NCBI GenBank assembly: GCA_019321725.1
Contig: CM033115.1
Span: 3,048,673 to 3,112,672 of the forward strand
Direction: 5' to 3'
Length of the DNA stretch: 64,000 nt
Source: Paulownia fortunei
Lineage: Eukaryota > Streptophyta > Magnoliopsida > Lamiales > Paulowniaceae
Below are positions 13,596 through 24,600 of this stretch, piece by piece; within the stretch, counting starts at the first letter, position 1; each line of letters opens with the position of its first letter. The notes under the pieces were generated by a model. That model did no database searches. It was not told the origin of the DNA and saw only the letters and a list, made by a program, of their open reading frames with translations. Made by a program: the position numbers and the translations under genes.

Positions 13596-16162
13596 GTGAT
13601 GGACAAAGATGAGAGGATAGGCTTAGAAATATACCTCCTCCCCATCTCTTACCTACCAACACTGGGGGGATGGATCTCCACCGCCAGCTACCATCGCTGG
13701 CGGTGGAGCTATAGGTCAAGCCATCCCTGGCTCGATCTGCTGGGGCATTGTTGCAACTCACGACGAAGGCCCCAATTCCGTTGTCGCTGCTTGCGGCGGA
13801 GGTGGAGGTCTCTCTCGAGAAGGATGCGTCCTTTTGGGGTTCGTTGTGAATGTGCCTCTTCGCCACTCCCATCACCCTGTGATGTCGTCTCTTCTCCCTT
13901 CGTGTTTTTCGTTGCTTTTTCTAGTCATCCGAATACTAGTCGAATCAACTCAAGATATGTTGAAGGCTTGCTACCAGAGACTACTGAGGCCATAGCCAAT
14001 TTACCCGAGTGATATAGGGAGTCTTGGTATGAGGAAGATTCTAATAGGGGTTATAGCAAATCAAAGTATAGGGAGTTGTCTTTTGGGGAGTCTGAAGAGC
14101 GGGATGAGGTTGAGTTGAAGAGCGAGTCTGAGGAGCCCCCCATACCTACTCTATGTAGTTGAGTTGTAGACATTGATATATGTGACACTTATCTAACAGT
14201 TGGGGACCGCAAGGTGTTACACAAACAACTCATGTTACCCACTTGCTATCAACTTGTTCTTCCTTTTGTAGGTGATAGGATAACGCATCTTCCCAGTGGT
14301 CATTTTACTATGTACGTCGCATACTTCACTAGTGGGTTTACTATTCCTCCTCCTCCTCTCCTTGTTGACATAGTTCGGAGCATAGGTATCAGCTTTAGCC
14401 AACTTATACCTAATGTTTTACTATTCTTTGTTAGTTTCTGTCATCAGTTAGAGGGACTTGGACTTCTTGTTACTTTAGATAGCTTTCATGCTCTTTTCAT
14501 AGTGCGGAGGGTGCCTCACGATCCTTTTTCTTCTTTTATCTCCAAGCTAGGTTCAAGTGCTTAGGAGGTTGCCCTTCCTCCTGTGGGCCTTGGAAGGAGC
14601 AATTTCTTTATGTTAAATATGGAGATTAAGGCATCCCTTCAGTATGGAGTAGTATGCCCATGCGGATTCGTCAAGGTTCACTATGACATTCAATTGCAAT
14701 GTAGATGAATGGGATTGTTTGAGACTTTTCTTGACCCCGGATATTTAATTTCAATTGGTATCTATAATTTAGTGTCCTTTTTTGGTTACTTTTATAACTG
14801 CATACTTGATTTACTTAAACACTTTTACTGTTTTCCTTATTATTTACTAATTACTTGTGTTTAACGCTTTTTGTTTATTTTTGTTTTGCAGCAAAAAAAT
14901 TGGATTTTATAGCTCTTCATTCATGCAAGCTTGCAAAGATGGGCGCTTCGTGTCCTCCTAGGCATGGTGCTGTGACTGGGGATAGAGAGGGTCTATGATA
15001 TGGCACTGTCGAGACCAATCGGAGTAATCATGATGGGGGCAGGTCATCTCTCCCTAGCACTAGGGTGATGAGCATCGCTCGTCAGCGCTAGATACAGGGT
15101 GTAGCAGTAGAACTCATGTACCTGAGGCTAGTTTGAAGAGGCCTCATGACTTTTCTCTAGCTTTTCCTTCTCACCCAGGTGAGGGGGAAGTACTTGTTTA
15201 GTTATGGAGTTAATTAGGTGGATGCGGTGGAGTCCTTTTGGGTTGTACAGGACCACCACTTAGCTTAAAGGAGGATGCACCCGGTGATCAATCCCTACAA
15301 TGTCAATAGCCTAGAGGCGACACTTGATTGCATGATCACGGAAGCTATTGCGGTAGAGTTCACCTTGGGTGAGTCCTTATCGTATTACTTATATATTTAC
15401 TTAATTCCTTATGGTTTATATGTCTGTTCTTTGTTATAATATGTATATATCATTAGTGTTAACCACTTTTTCTTTATGATATTGTAGGGCATTACCCTCA
15501 CCTCGATCATTGCTAAGTAGAAGGAGACTTAAAATGAGAGTTTGAACGTTCTCGAGGCTGTCGAGAAGAGGAGCATGACGGAGATTGCACAACTTAAGGA
15601 AGAGGTGAAGAAGCTCTAGGAAAAGTATGAATAGGAGCATATAGTGGGGAGGTCTCTCCAAAAAAGGTACGAACAAGAGCGGAGCTTGAGAAGGAAGTTT
15701 CTTGCTTCTAAGACTGGTAAGACCTTTATCGTCGAGGTGGCGGTGAAGACAATTATATCATATAAGGACTCTCTTGCCTTTGAGGAGATCGTTATATAGC
15801 GGGCTAAGATAGTATATGATGATATTGTGCAAGATTGTAGGCAACAGTTGCATAAGTCGGGGCACGTGCCGAAGGAGTTGGTAATGTTGATTGACCCTCA
15901 CATACCTAAGGTAGAGACCGATGCTGCGACGGATCCCCCAGTGGAAGAGCCCATGCATGTTGTAAACGGGGGTGAGTTGGTTGATATTCTTGGCCACGAT
16001 GATGAAGTCACAGATAAGATTGGTTTGCTCCTCCAGCTCCTCTTGTGGAGTAGAGATACGAGTTGCTTGGACTTGAACTTTATTTTAGTCTGTTTTTGCC
16101 TAGATCATGTTGTTAGGATTTATGGATTATTTTACTTTGTGCTTGATGTTGGTAGCATTTGA
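13596..16162 (+). pseudogene. Antisense additional ORF of a Tat-lineage retrotransposon (putative 'gypsy type transposon' domain), decayed
   Basis: It runs opposite to the element's pol and lies between pol and the 3' LTR, the usual place of the extra antisense ORF in Tat/Grande-type elements. The block 14214-14564 has the look of the 'putative gypsy type transposon' domain: LPSGHFTMYVAYFTSGF, then PPPPLLVDIVRSIGISFSQL and IPNVLLFFVSFCHQLEGLG. A second block begins after an intron-like gap (about 15,370-15,487, acceptor ATTGTAG). It codes a charged coiled-coil-like stretch and stays in one frame to 16162, interrupted by in-frame stops at 15518, 15530, 15617, 15632 and 15797. All five are TAG or TAA. 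GC content is higher than in the flanks. The role of the family is unknown. It is not a host gene and not intact. Confidence 0.65.
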
Positions 16163-16792
16163 CTTTAGCTTTTGTGTGTGAGACTTTAGCTCGCCAATCA
16201 TTCGAGTGTAGAACTTTTTCTCTTTGTTTGTTGCTATTGTTTATATGCAATATCATGATTTACCTTTAACTGTCTCGTTGTTTTGTATAAGTGTGTATGT
16301 TATACGTATTCCTGATGTGCCTAAGTATTGCGCCTCGAGCCACTTGTGTGACTTTATCCAAATTTGATCATAGGTCAATCTCAATGGATGAAGATGAGAT
16401 GGAGGACAGAAGAGATGTGAGCCAATCGAGCTCGTCACAGCTCAACCTGACCAGGTCGAGCTCAATACAGCTCGACTTGTTCTGCTATTGTACCTTGTCT
16501 TTGACCTAGTGAGGAGTTAAGCTGTGGGTTCTGGGATTGAGCTGGCCAGGCTCTTTGATGGCCTCGAGGGAATCTAGTCGACTCTCAGGGTCGGTGACGG
16601 TGTAGATATATGGGTGATATGTATTAAATTTACATGATTATGTAGAGAAAATATAATTTTATTGATAACTTCATTAATTGTAACAACGAATAGAGTTAGG
16701 GTCCATAGGGAGCCCTATACAAAATGTAAACAAACTTAAAAGGAAAACAACTGATCTCGCGCAGGAGAAAGAAAAATAAAAAAATCAAGTAA
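16163..16792. other. Spacer between antisense ORF and pol of the Tat-like element
   Basis: No convincing coding. At about 16,425-16,475 there are short repeats of a GTCGAGCTC/CAGCTCGAC kind, giving a local imperfect palindrome. Confidence 0.45.
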
Positions 16793-19700
16793 TTAGTCTT
16801 CACGTGACTGGTAGAACTTCTTCAGATTGGCTATATTCCAAGTGTGTAGCACATCCTTCCCATCCAAGTGTTGGAGTCGAAATGCTCCAATGTTCACTAT
16901 CTTTGTGATATTGTATGTGCCTTCTCACTTATGATCAAGTTTGCCAAGCGGGTGTGAGACCTTTACTTTTCTCATCATTAGGCCTCCTACTTGGAAAGAT
17001 TGTGGGCGTACTTTTCCATTCTCTCTCGGTACATCTCTGCCCGAGTTGATGCATTCTCTCTTAGTTTAGCTACCAGATCGAGGTTCACTTACAGCGCTTT
17101 GTCATTATGCTGGGGAGAGTAGTGTGTTACCCTCCATGAAGGTTGTTTGATCTCCACTAAGGCCACAACTTCTACATTATAGGTGAGGTTGAATGGGGAC
17201 TCTCCAATCGATACTTGCGCAGTAGTGTTGTACGCCCACAAGATGCTTGGAAGCTCATCTACCCAAGCCTTTTTTATTCCTCAAAGGTAAATCTTAAGGT
17301 ATTGCAGAATAATGTGATTAATCATTTCAGTTTGTCCATTAGTTTGGGGATTGGTGACAGAGGTGAAAATCTATTTAATGGAAAGGCCCTTGGCACCACT
17401 CTTAAATTTTGGAACCTTAAAATTGCGTTTCGTTGTCTGAAACTAATAATTAAGGTATTGCAAAATGATAGATCATTTTTATCCACAAAAACTCAAATCA
17501 CTTCCTTATCCAAAATCTTAGCCAACGGTTCAACTTCTACCACTTGGTGAAGTAGTCGACCATGACTATAAAAAACTTTATTTGTCCCATAGCTTAAGGA
17601 GAACGGTCCAACGAGATCCATTCCCCACTATGCGAAGGGGTAAGGGTTCTCCAAAGGCAATAGGAGTGTAGTAGGCTGGTGCGAAATGTTGGCATGTTCT
17701 TGGCACACACAACAACATAAGACCAAATCCTCAGCGTCACTCAATATGGTGGGCTAAAAATAGCCTTGTCTCAAAGTTTTGGTAGTGAGGGCCTTCCTGT
17801 CGAGGTGGTTACTACAAATCCCCTCATGAATCTCTCGAATGACGTAATTGGCCTTGGTTGGAAATAGAAATTTCAAGTATGGTAAGGACCTCTTTTGTAC
17901 AACTCTCCATCAATGAGTGTGAAATGTGAGGTGCACGCCCTCAATAGGATTTGGGGGCACCTTTCTCGTTGTCAAGTATTTGACAATGTTGTCCTTCCAG
18001 CTCGACTCCTCAATTTTTGTACATTGGATTTGTGGTCCTTGTCCTACTATCTCCGGTTGGCTAGAGGTGAGGAATGTGATCCTTTGGTTGTTGATACTAG
18101 CCATGGAACTTGTGAGTTTGATGAGTTGATCAGTTGTTGAGTTGGAGGTTCGTGGTATTTGCTTCACCTCGTATTTCTCGAACTTCGATAGTAAATCTTT
18201 TGTCAATTCCAAATACTTAGCCATTTTACCATCTTTGGCCTCGTACATGGGACCATTAGTTGAGAGTCACTATAGATTACCAACTTATTTGCTCATATTG
18301 CGAAAGTCAACTTGCCACATGCCAAAAGAGCTTTATATTTTGCCTTATTATTAGATATGGGGAATTGAATCTTCATAGCGTACTCGAACTTGTCCCCCTA
18401 TGGACTTTTGAGCACTATCCCAACACCACTTTCGATTACTGTAGACGATCCATCGACGTACAGAGTCCAGGTGGGGAACGAGCTGTCTACTCTATCTATG
18501 ACCATCTCAATGAGAAAAATATCTAAGATTTGCGTCTTTATGGCGGGTCTAGAATGGAACTTAATGCCATGTTGACTAAGCTCCATCGTCCACTTCACCA
18601 TCATTCTTGAAATTTCAGGGCTCATGAACACTTGTTTGAGGGGGTGGTTGGTCAAGACTACCACTGGATAAGACTAAGAGTATGGGCAAAGTTTTCTCGC
18701 GGCAACGACGAAGGCGAGGGCGAACTTCTCTATGCTCGAGTATCTCTGCTCTGCCCCTTACAGAATATGACTAATGTATTAGATCGATCAGTGTTCTCTC
18801 CCTTCCTGGTGGACTAGCACCGCACTAACTTCCTCATTCGTCACCACCATGTAAAGCAACAAAGTCTCCTCTATATCGGACTTTATAAGCAAATGTGGAG
18901 AGACTAAGTATCTCTTTAAGTCTTCAAATATCTGCTGGCATGCCTCCATCTACTCAAAATTCTTCCATTCTCTAAGAACTTTGAATAAGGGAAGCCCATT
19001 GTCTATAAACCTGGATGTGAAACAGTTCAAGGTGGCCAATCATCCGGTCAGCTACTGGATGTGCTTAATAGTGTGGAGATGGGGCATGTTCATTATAATA
19101 TCAATTTTCTCGGGGTTGGCTTTGATCCATCTCTGCGAAATCATGTACCCCATAAACTTTCCTCATGCGGTAGGCTTTCAACAGGGTGAAGCACTCCTCC
19201 AAATCATGCACATGGTCGGAGCGCGACCACTCTTGATGATCTTGTCATTGATGTACACCTCCATATTGTGACCTATTAGGTGCTCAAACATCTGGTTAGC
19301 AAGTCGTTGGTAGATTGCGTCTGTGTTCTTAAGCTTGAAAGGCATCACTTCATAACAAAATATCGCTTGGTTGGTGATGAAGCTAGTCTTCTCTTGATCT
19401 TTAAGTGAGAGGCGAATTTGATTGTACCATTGGTACACATCGAGGAAGCTTAGGATTTCACATCTCGAAATAGAATCCACCAGTAAGTCTATACAAGGTA
19501 AAATGAATGGATCTTTAGGGCAAGCCTTGTTGAGATCCGTAAAATTGATGCACAAGCGCCACATGCCCCCAGAGTTGAACACCAATACTATGTTAGCTAG
19601 CCATCATGGATAATGGACTGGGCGGATATACTTCGCTGAAAGTAGCTTGTCGATTTCTTCCTTGATGTGTTGTGACCTTTTAGGGCTAAATGTTCATTTT

Positions 19701-20162
19701 CTTTATTTTACAGACCTAAATGTTAGGTCGACATTGAGCCGTTGAATTGCCAACTCAGCGAGGATGCCACATAGGTCTTTCATCCACAATGTAAAAACAT
19801 CTACATTTTGCCTAGAAAAAACTATCAATCTTTCCTCAATAGTTGGTTTTAGGCCAGTCCTAATTTTCATCGTCTTAGATGGGTCTTCTGGGATTACTTC
19901 GACAACCTTGAGTTCTTTGACAGCCCCTAACCTAGCTTCATCGAATTTCATCTTTCTCAACTTGGACTCTCTTTCTATCTCGAGCTCTTCTTCGATCGTG
20001 GCCACCAACTTTTACTTGTCCTTATTTAAGGCTACTCTGTTGCCTTCCCAACTAGTTAAGATGTTCTGAGTTCTACACCAAGTATTTGCATATCATTCTC
20101 TCTCCATTCTTTTGTCGCCAACAACCTCTCCTACTCCTTGAGGGGTTGGAAACCTCAACTTC
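16793..20162 (-). pseudogene. Degenerate Ty3/gypsy (Tat lineage) pol: RT, RNase H with extra aRH, integrase
   Basis: Reading right to left on the minus strand, about 20,162-19,700 gives the stretch before RT (MKLRFPTPQGVGEV, later RQNVDVF). The RT is at 19,585-19,200 (WRLCINFTDLNKACPKDPF, FLDVYQWYNQI, YEVMPFKLKN). The second, archaeal-type RNase H, a Tat-lineage mark, lies at 18,660-17,910 (WTLYVDGSST, later a KYEVKQIPR stretch). The integrase core is near 17,650-17,530 (GMDLVGPFS, MVDYFTKW). The integrase C-terminus is [20 protein letters not shown], with stop TAA at 16793-16795. The frame is broken many times. The RT active-site YxDD is YIND (about 19,243-19,257), and a one-base loss follows MVDYFTKW near 17,545. 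Protease, gag and the 5' LTR are absent because the homology stops at about 20,162. The element is dead. Confidence 0.85.
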
Positions 20163-20297
20163 ATATGGTAAGGATAATTTGATTAATATAAGTGAAACAA
20201 TAAAAGTATAAGGGGATAAAATGAGACAATTAATAATATTAGGGGATAAAATGATATTCAATAAGAGTAGATGAAGAAAGTGAAATTAATCCTAAAA
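20163..20297. other. Junction between truncated pol and TIR element
   Basis: AT-rich sequence with two short AGGGGATAAAATGA repeats (near 20,209 and 20,240). No coding. Confidence 0.4.
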
Positions 20298-20298
20298 T
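20283..20298 (+). repeat. Left copy of 16-bp direct repeat (target duplication candidate)
   Basis: AAATTAATCCTAAAAT is identical to 21345-21360 and directly abuts the inverted terminus. Confidence 0.7.
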
Positions 20299-21344
20299 TA
20301 AGGGTTAAATACATTTGACCCCTTTGTGCTAATAATTTTGCATCAAATATCCCCTTATACTAATAAAACCTTCAAATACCCTTAAACCAATAAAAATATA
20401 TAAATTGACAAAATTACCCTTAAACTAAATAAAATATTAAATCTCATATTTTGGTTCATCTAAAATTAAATATCAATTAATTTAATCTCATGTTTACTTA
20501 ACTCTAGTTTTATTGAATAAATAAACCTATAATTAAATTCCAAGTTATAGTAATTTATTTGTCAAATATCAATTAATTTGATTTTAAATTTTATTTAATA
20601 CTAATTTTATTAAATAAATTAATTTTTAATGAAATTCAAATTAAATAAATAACAAAATATGATTTTAATAATATAGAAAAGACATATTAAATTAAAAAAA
20701 TATTTCACATAAATTAATATTACTCTCATCTTATATATATTGTTTTAGAAAACATATCTTAGACTTTTATTTTTATTTTTTTCACTCGAAGTTTTTAATT
20801 ACATTAATATACTTTATAAGTTTTTTATATTTTCTAATTTTTATTTTTATTTCATATATAAATAACTACACATTAAAATTAATTTTTTTAATATATTTGA
20901 GTTACATATGCACAACTTAAATAATAGAATTATTTATATCATTAAGTAATATCAATTTAATTGACTCTAAATTTAACATTTACTTATTAAAGTTAATATA
21001 ACTAAAATGATAGTAATAGAAATTTATGTGACATAATTTTTTTAAATTTATTTTATCTTCTCTATAATATTAAAGTTGTATTTAACTATTTAATTATTTT
21101 AAATTTAATTAGAAATTACTTTATTTAAAAAAAATAGGATCAAATTGATTGACATTTAATTGTAGATGGCGCAAAGATTATATAGTTTATAATAGAGGAA
21201 TAAAGTGAATTTAATATTTTATTTAATTTAGTGGTATTTTGATCTATTAATATAATTTTTGTTGGTTTAAAGGGGTATTTAAAAATTTTTCTAGTGAAAG
21301 GGGTATTTGATAATAATATAAAATGTAAAGTGTATTTAAACTTA
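20299..21344. mobile_element. Non-autonomous TIR DNA element, about 1.05 kb, long imperfect inverted termini
   Basis: The left end begins TAAGGGTTAAATACATTTGA. The right end read in reverse begins TAAGTTTAAATACACTTTAC. Similarity of the two arms continues for roughly 100 bp or more (ATCAAATA-CCCC, CTTTAAACCAA/CTTAAACCAA). A 16-bp direct repeat, AAATTAATCCTAAAAT, flanks it at 20283-20298 and 21345-21360, as a target duplication would. There is no transposase ORF. Long termini with a target duplication of about 9 bp or more point to a Mutator-like (MULE) MITE, but the exact duplication length cannot be fixed because its ends are AT-rich. Confidence 0.7.
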
Positions 21345-21360
21345 AAATTAATCCTAAAAT
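21345..21360 (+). repeat. Right copy of 16-bp direct repeat (target duplication candidate)
   Basis: Identical to 20283-20298 and abuts the right inverted terminus. Confidence 0.7.
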
Positions 21361-21672
21361 ATATAAGAATAAATATATTAAATTCATAAAAATCTTAGAA
21401 GAATTATTAGCTCATCTTCTTTTCCCTTCTTTACTAAGAAACCTCACGTATGTGGTGTCCTCTGTTCAAACTTCCGACGCCACGATTCACCATTTCTTTG
21501 ATCAAAAAGTTGGAAAGCTTTTTAGCTGATCGTTCCCTTGTAAATACCCTTTTCTTCTTCCCCAAAAATTCATAAGGAGCTCTTTTTTGTTTTATTTTTT
21601 CTAATTGAAATTGGGGGATTTTTTTCTTCTTTTTTTTTTGTTGTTTTAAGAGGAAAAAGTCAACCTAGAAGA
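21361..21672 (+). promoter_or_regulatory. Upstream region and 5' leader of the XBAT35-like gene
   Basis: Base composition shifts here from AT-rich transposon DNA to a mixed, T-rich leader, as expected of a plant promoter and 5' UTR. No clear TATA box and no upstream ATG with a sizeable ORF were recognised. The leader has long T runs just before the start codon. Confidence 0.4.
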
Positions 21673-24600
21673 ATGGGGCAGCAGCAATCTAAAGATGAAT
21701 TGTTGTATCAGCAGGTGGACTATGGAAATGTTGAAGGCATCAAAGCTCTCCGAAGTCAAGGGGCTGGCCTTGAGGTATCATAAAAAATTCTTGCATATTT
21801 GTGTGTTTTATGCACATTGAATACATATGCTTGTGTGTGTGTTCCTGCAAGTTATTTATGTTTTTCTGAAAAACTTCTGATTTTTAGACAATGCCCATCT
21901 CAATTTATTTGGATTATATGGTGAAAAGTGACTTTTGGCTTGTATGTGAGGCTCACTCTGTATTATGACTATTTTAACAGCTTTCGGTGTGATTAGTGGA
22001 AAAGATGGGTTCTTGTTTAGTTAAATTAATAGTTGAAGTTTAACATGCTTTTACAGGTACACCATAAACATAAGTGCTGTGCTATATATTTTTGCAGTTG
22101 TATATAATTTAAACTTCGTGTTCAAATGCATGTTTCTATTAATTTTTATGCACCCATCCTTGTACAAGTATGGCCTTACATGTACCAAATGCAGTAAGTA
22201 AGCGCTGACTTCAGCATTAGATACTGGGTCAATGGTGGAGCCCAGGTTTTTGTCTTGGCATGTTGGTTGGGGGTGGGGGTTAAGTTTGCCCCTGCAGCCC
22301 CTGCTGCTGACTGTTGTTACTACTATAGTGGCTTGCAATTAGATGGCATGATGTTAAAGCTGTCTGTGTAAAACTATATTCATGCTCTGGGATTTATGTT
22401 ATACGTGCTAAAATGGTTTTGCGGTGGCAGTGGATTGATAGTGAAGGCAAGACTGCACTGATCATAGCTTGCATGAATCCAGAGCTTTACAATGTAGCAA
22501 AAACTTTGATCGAATTGGGTGCCAATGTCAATGCTTACCGTCCAGGTAAATGCCTTTTTGTTCGTTGTACCTGTCGTTATCTGTACGCCATGTTTCATGA
22601 TTCAATTCATCTCAATTTTGTGTCTGTTTTTCTCTTAATCCTTCCTAGAGTTATAATGCATGAAACTGAAAGGAATTTTCAATTAACTAAATATGGTGGC
22701 TAAGAAAAATAGGAAAGAAACGCATGCATAGACAATTTGTTATGATGAATTGACCGTGTCCGTACTATTATAATCACAGAAATGATTGTTACTTATGTCT
22801 CAAATTCTCTTGTGCTTGGGTGTAGAATTGCCATTGGTTTGTTTACATTGAAACACATATTGATAGTCTGCGTGGGGTGAATACTAAAATGATTGTATAG
22901 GTTATAATTGAGTTACAGAAACTTTTGATCTTCTTTGACTTAGTTTGTTCGCCTTTTGTGTTTAACTTTCTACTCCGGATACTGGTCAAGGTTGACTGGA
23001 TTGCCTGATTTCCTTTGCTCTCACTGAACCTACCCACATTGATGATTGATGAGCCTTTCTTTAGTTGCTGAAGATTTTCTTGTTTTACCTTTAAGAATGA
23101 GTTAACTCAATACCAAACTAGTGGATGTGCTTTATCTATGTATTTGGTTAGTCTGGATATTTCTTTCGCATTATTCTATTTGCAGCCCATCTCATCTGAT
23201 TTACATGCCATGAAATCTGATGATTAGTCTAGGCATTTTCTTAGTTCAGTGTTTGCGGATTGTTCTGTGTTTTTATTCATCTTCCTAAGTTGCTTTTTCC
23301 TTTGAAGGTCGCCATGCAGGAACTCCTTTACATCATGCTGCAAAAAGAGGACTTGAACAGACTGTGAAGTTGCTTCTTTCACATGGAGGTGTGTATACAT
23401 ACATTGCTGTGATTTAGTATGATTTTGAGCTGAGAAGAGTGCATGCATTTGTTATCTGTATTTTTTTATTTTTTGTTTATTAATTCTTTATGGAAAACTT
23501 CAGCAAATGCACTAGTTATGAATGATGATTGTCAAACCCCACTCAATGTTGCTAGAGCCAAAGGCTATGGCAATGTTGTCCGAGCAATTGAGGTATACTT
23601 GCTTATTAGGTCAATACTTATCATTTTGGTCAGTTTGATTGTCTTGTTGTTGTGATTATGACAGTTTACCTCTTTCTGTTATGCTGCTCAGGGGCATGTG
23701 TGCTTATTCTCTGGTTGCTTGCGAGAACGTTATGGACCTGGCTTTCTGGAACTTCTTGCACCTCAATTGCTTTCAAGAAAAGTGTGGGTACAACACAATA
23801 ATATTGTTGGTATTGTTCAGGATATCATTATTAGGTGTTGGGATTGTTCACTTTGGATGGTCCCTGCCACAAAATTTGAAGTTCTTTCATTTAAATTCTG
23901 TTACATAGGTTAGCACATCATCATCCACATGCCACATACTGTTTAATTTGATTAATGGGTAGGAGCTGCAAACTTCCAATCGGGCAGAAGGCCTCAAGAA
24001 ACAGCTTACTAGAATGGTCCCCCCTTTTACTTGTTTTTCCTCTCTTAGTTGTTCTGATGTATATTCTTTTTGCATATTCATATTGACATTCTCCTTGTGT
24101 TAGTTCAGTTACCTATTGCAAGAATCTATTGTCTTTCTTTATTATCTATGCAGATGGGTGGTTGTCTTGCCTTGTGGTTCCCGCAATTTTAGAAAACCTT
24201 TGAAGTTGGAGCTTGCTATATATGCTGGTGAACAGGTACCTTAATATCTTTATCTTCTTTTATCACTTGACTGCAATCATATCTGTCCTCCCAATTTTGT
24301 CATTTTGTAATTACTTCCTTTGGTTGTGTTTCCTGTAAAAATTGAAGTCTTTCTTACAGTTAGACACTGGGTTGTATGCTTGTATCTGTCTTAGATGCTT
24401 TCTGCGAGTTGATATCTCCTCTTATACACAAACAAACTCAAGGGTTAAGGGGACGATGATGCATTCCTTATGTTGAATTTTAACCCTATTGGTCAGGATG
24501 CCCAACCACGCACGATTGTTCCACTGTGGAAGGCCAATCTGGAAGAACCAAATTTTAACCAGCCTGATCCTGCAGCAATTATATCTGATTCTTCTAAAAG

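Noticed and set aside
13582..13875. 97-codon minus-strand frame in a GC-rich patch
   Set aside because: It is on the opposite strand of the antisense retrotransposon ORF and has no family-like motif. Treated as a shadow.
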